NCBI GenBank assembly: GCA_016794735.1
Contig: JAEUJK010000865.1
Location: forward strand, 1 to 5,414
Direction of reading: 5' to 3'
DNA length: 5,414 bases
From: Gemmatimonadota bacterium
GTDB lineage: Bacteria > Gemmatimonadota > Gemmatimonadetes > Gemmatimonadales > Gemmatimonadaceae
The position numbers were made by a program, and so were the translations under genes. This document shows positions 5,346 to 5,414 of the stretch, in pieces. How positions within the stretch are numbered: position 1 is the stretch's first letter; every line of letters begins with the position of its first letter. The notes under the pieces are model-generated. The model worked only from the letters and a program-made list of their open reading frames with translations, was not told the DNA's origin and searched no databases.

Positions 5346-5414
5346 TCACGACCCTGGCGTCAGCGACGCGCGGATCCGCTGCGCGTCGACCCGCAGCTTG
5401 CGCATGCGGGCGCG
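5346..5414 (-). CDS. Possible C-terminal end of a convergent gene
   Basis: Reading the minus strand in from the right edge, one frame stays open for 22 codons to a TGA at 5348-5346. It encodes RARMRKLRVDAQRIRASLTPGS, with almost every third codon position G or C, as in the real genes here. The Arg/Ala-rich, helix-like tail gives no clue to function. It would end 12 bases from the anti-sigma stop, a normal convergent arrangement. The fragment is too short to prove coding; the neighbouring sequence would settle it. Confidence 0.42.
   Translation of the reverse strand, partial: RARMRKLRVDAQRIRASLTPGS
5364..5388. repeat. 8-bp inverted repeat after the anti-sigma gene
   Basis: CGACGCGC at 5364-5371 and GCGCGTCG at 5381-5388 are exact reverse complements with a nine-base loop. 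The hairpin lies 30 bases after the anti-sigma stop and could end that transcript, but there is no T-tract, and it falls inside the probable end of the convergent gene. Confidence 0.3.

Overview
The window is GC-rich DNA with dense coding and strong G/C preference at third codon positions. The gene content is secreted Ig-like/LVIVD protein, secreted S9 peptidase, membrane-anchored unknown protein and an ECF sigma factor with an RskA-type anti-sigma factor. This fits a soil or freshwater Gemmatimonadota-like bacterium, or another high-GC Gram-negative lineage. That placement is an impression from gene content and style; no marker gene is present.

Left part (1-3830), all on the minus strand, read right to left. 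A secreted alpha/beta-hydrolase peptidase of the prolyl oligopeptidase (S9) family (3830-2673) is followed, after 121 bases, by a small membrane-anchored protein of unknown function (2551-1814). After another 254 bases comes a large exported protein with Ig-like domains and LVIVD-type propeller repeats (1559 to the left edge, C-terminus missing). The gaps are too wide for a tight operon and carry hairpins. One sits directly against the Shine-Dalgarno sequence of the unknown gene, and one lies just after its stop.

Middle (3831-3993). The divergent intergenic region contains five inverted repeats or palindromes and an exact GGAACTT, which resembles the -35 element of ECF sigma promoters.

Right part (3994-5333), plus strand. 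An ECF-type sigma-70 factor overlaps by ATGA with a single-pass membrane anti-sigma factor of the RskA type. The pair is a classical transmembrane signalling module: the anti-sigma N-terminus holds the sigma factor at the membrane until an extracytoplasmic signal releases it. The sigma factor has non-canonical residues at positions that normally contact the promoter. At the far right, the minus strand appears to carry the last 22 codons of a convergent gene.

I see no RNA gene, insertion sequence, CRISPR array or phage gene. Nothing here is clearly a new defence or mobile system. The points most worth a second look are the altered DNA-contact residues of the sigma factor, the hairpin abutting the ribosome binding site at 2562-2593, the palindrome-rich divergent region, and the unknown membrane-anchored family.
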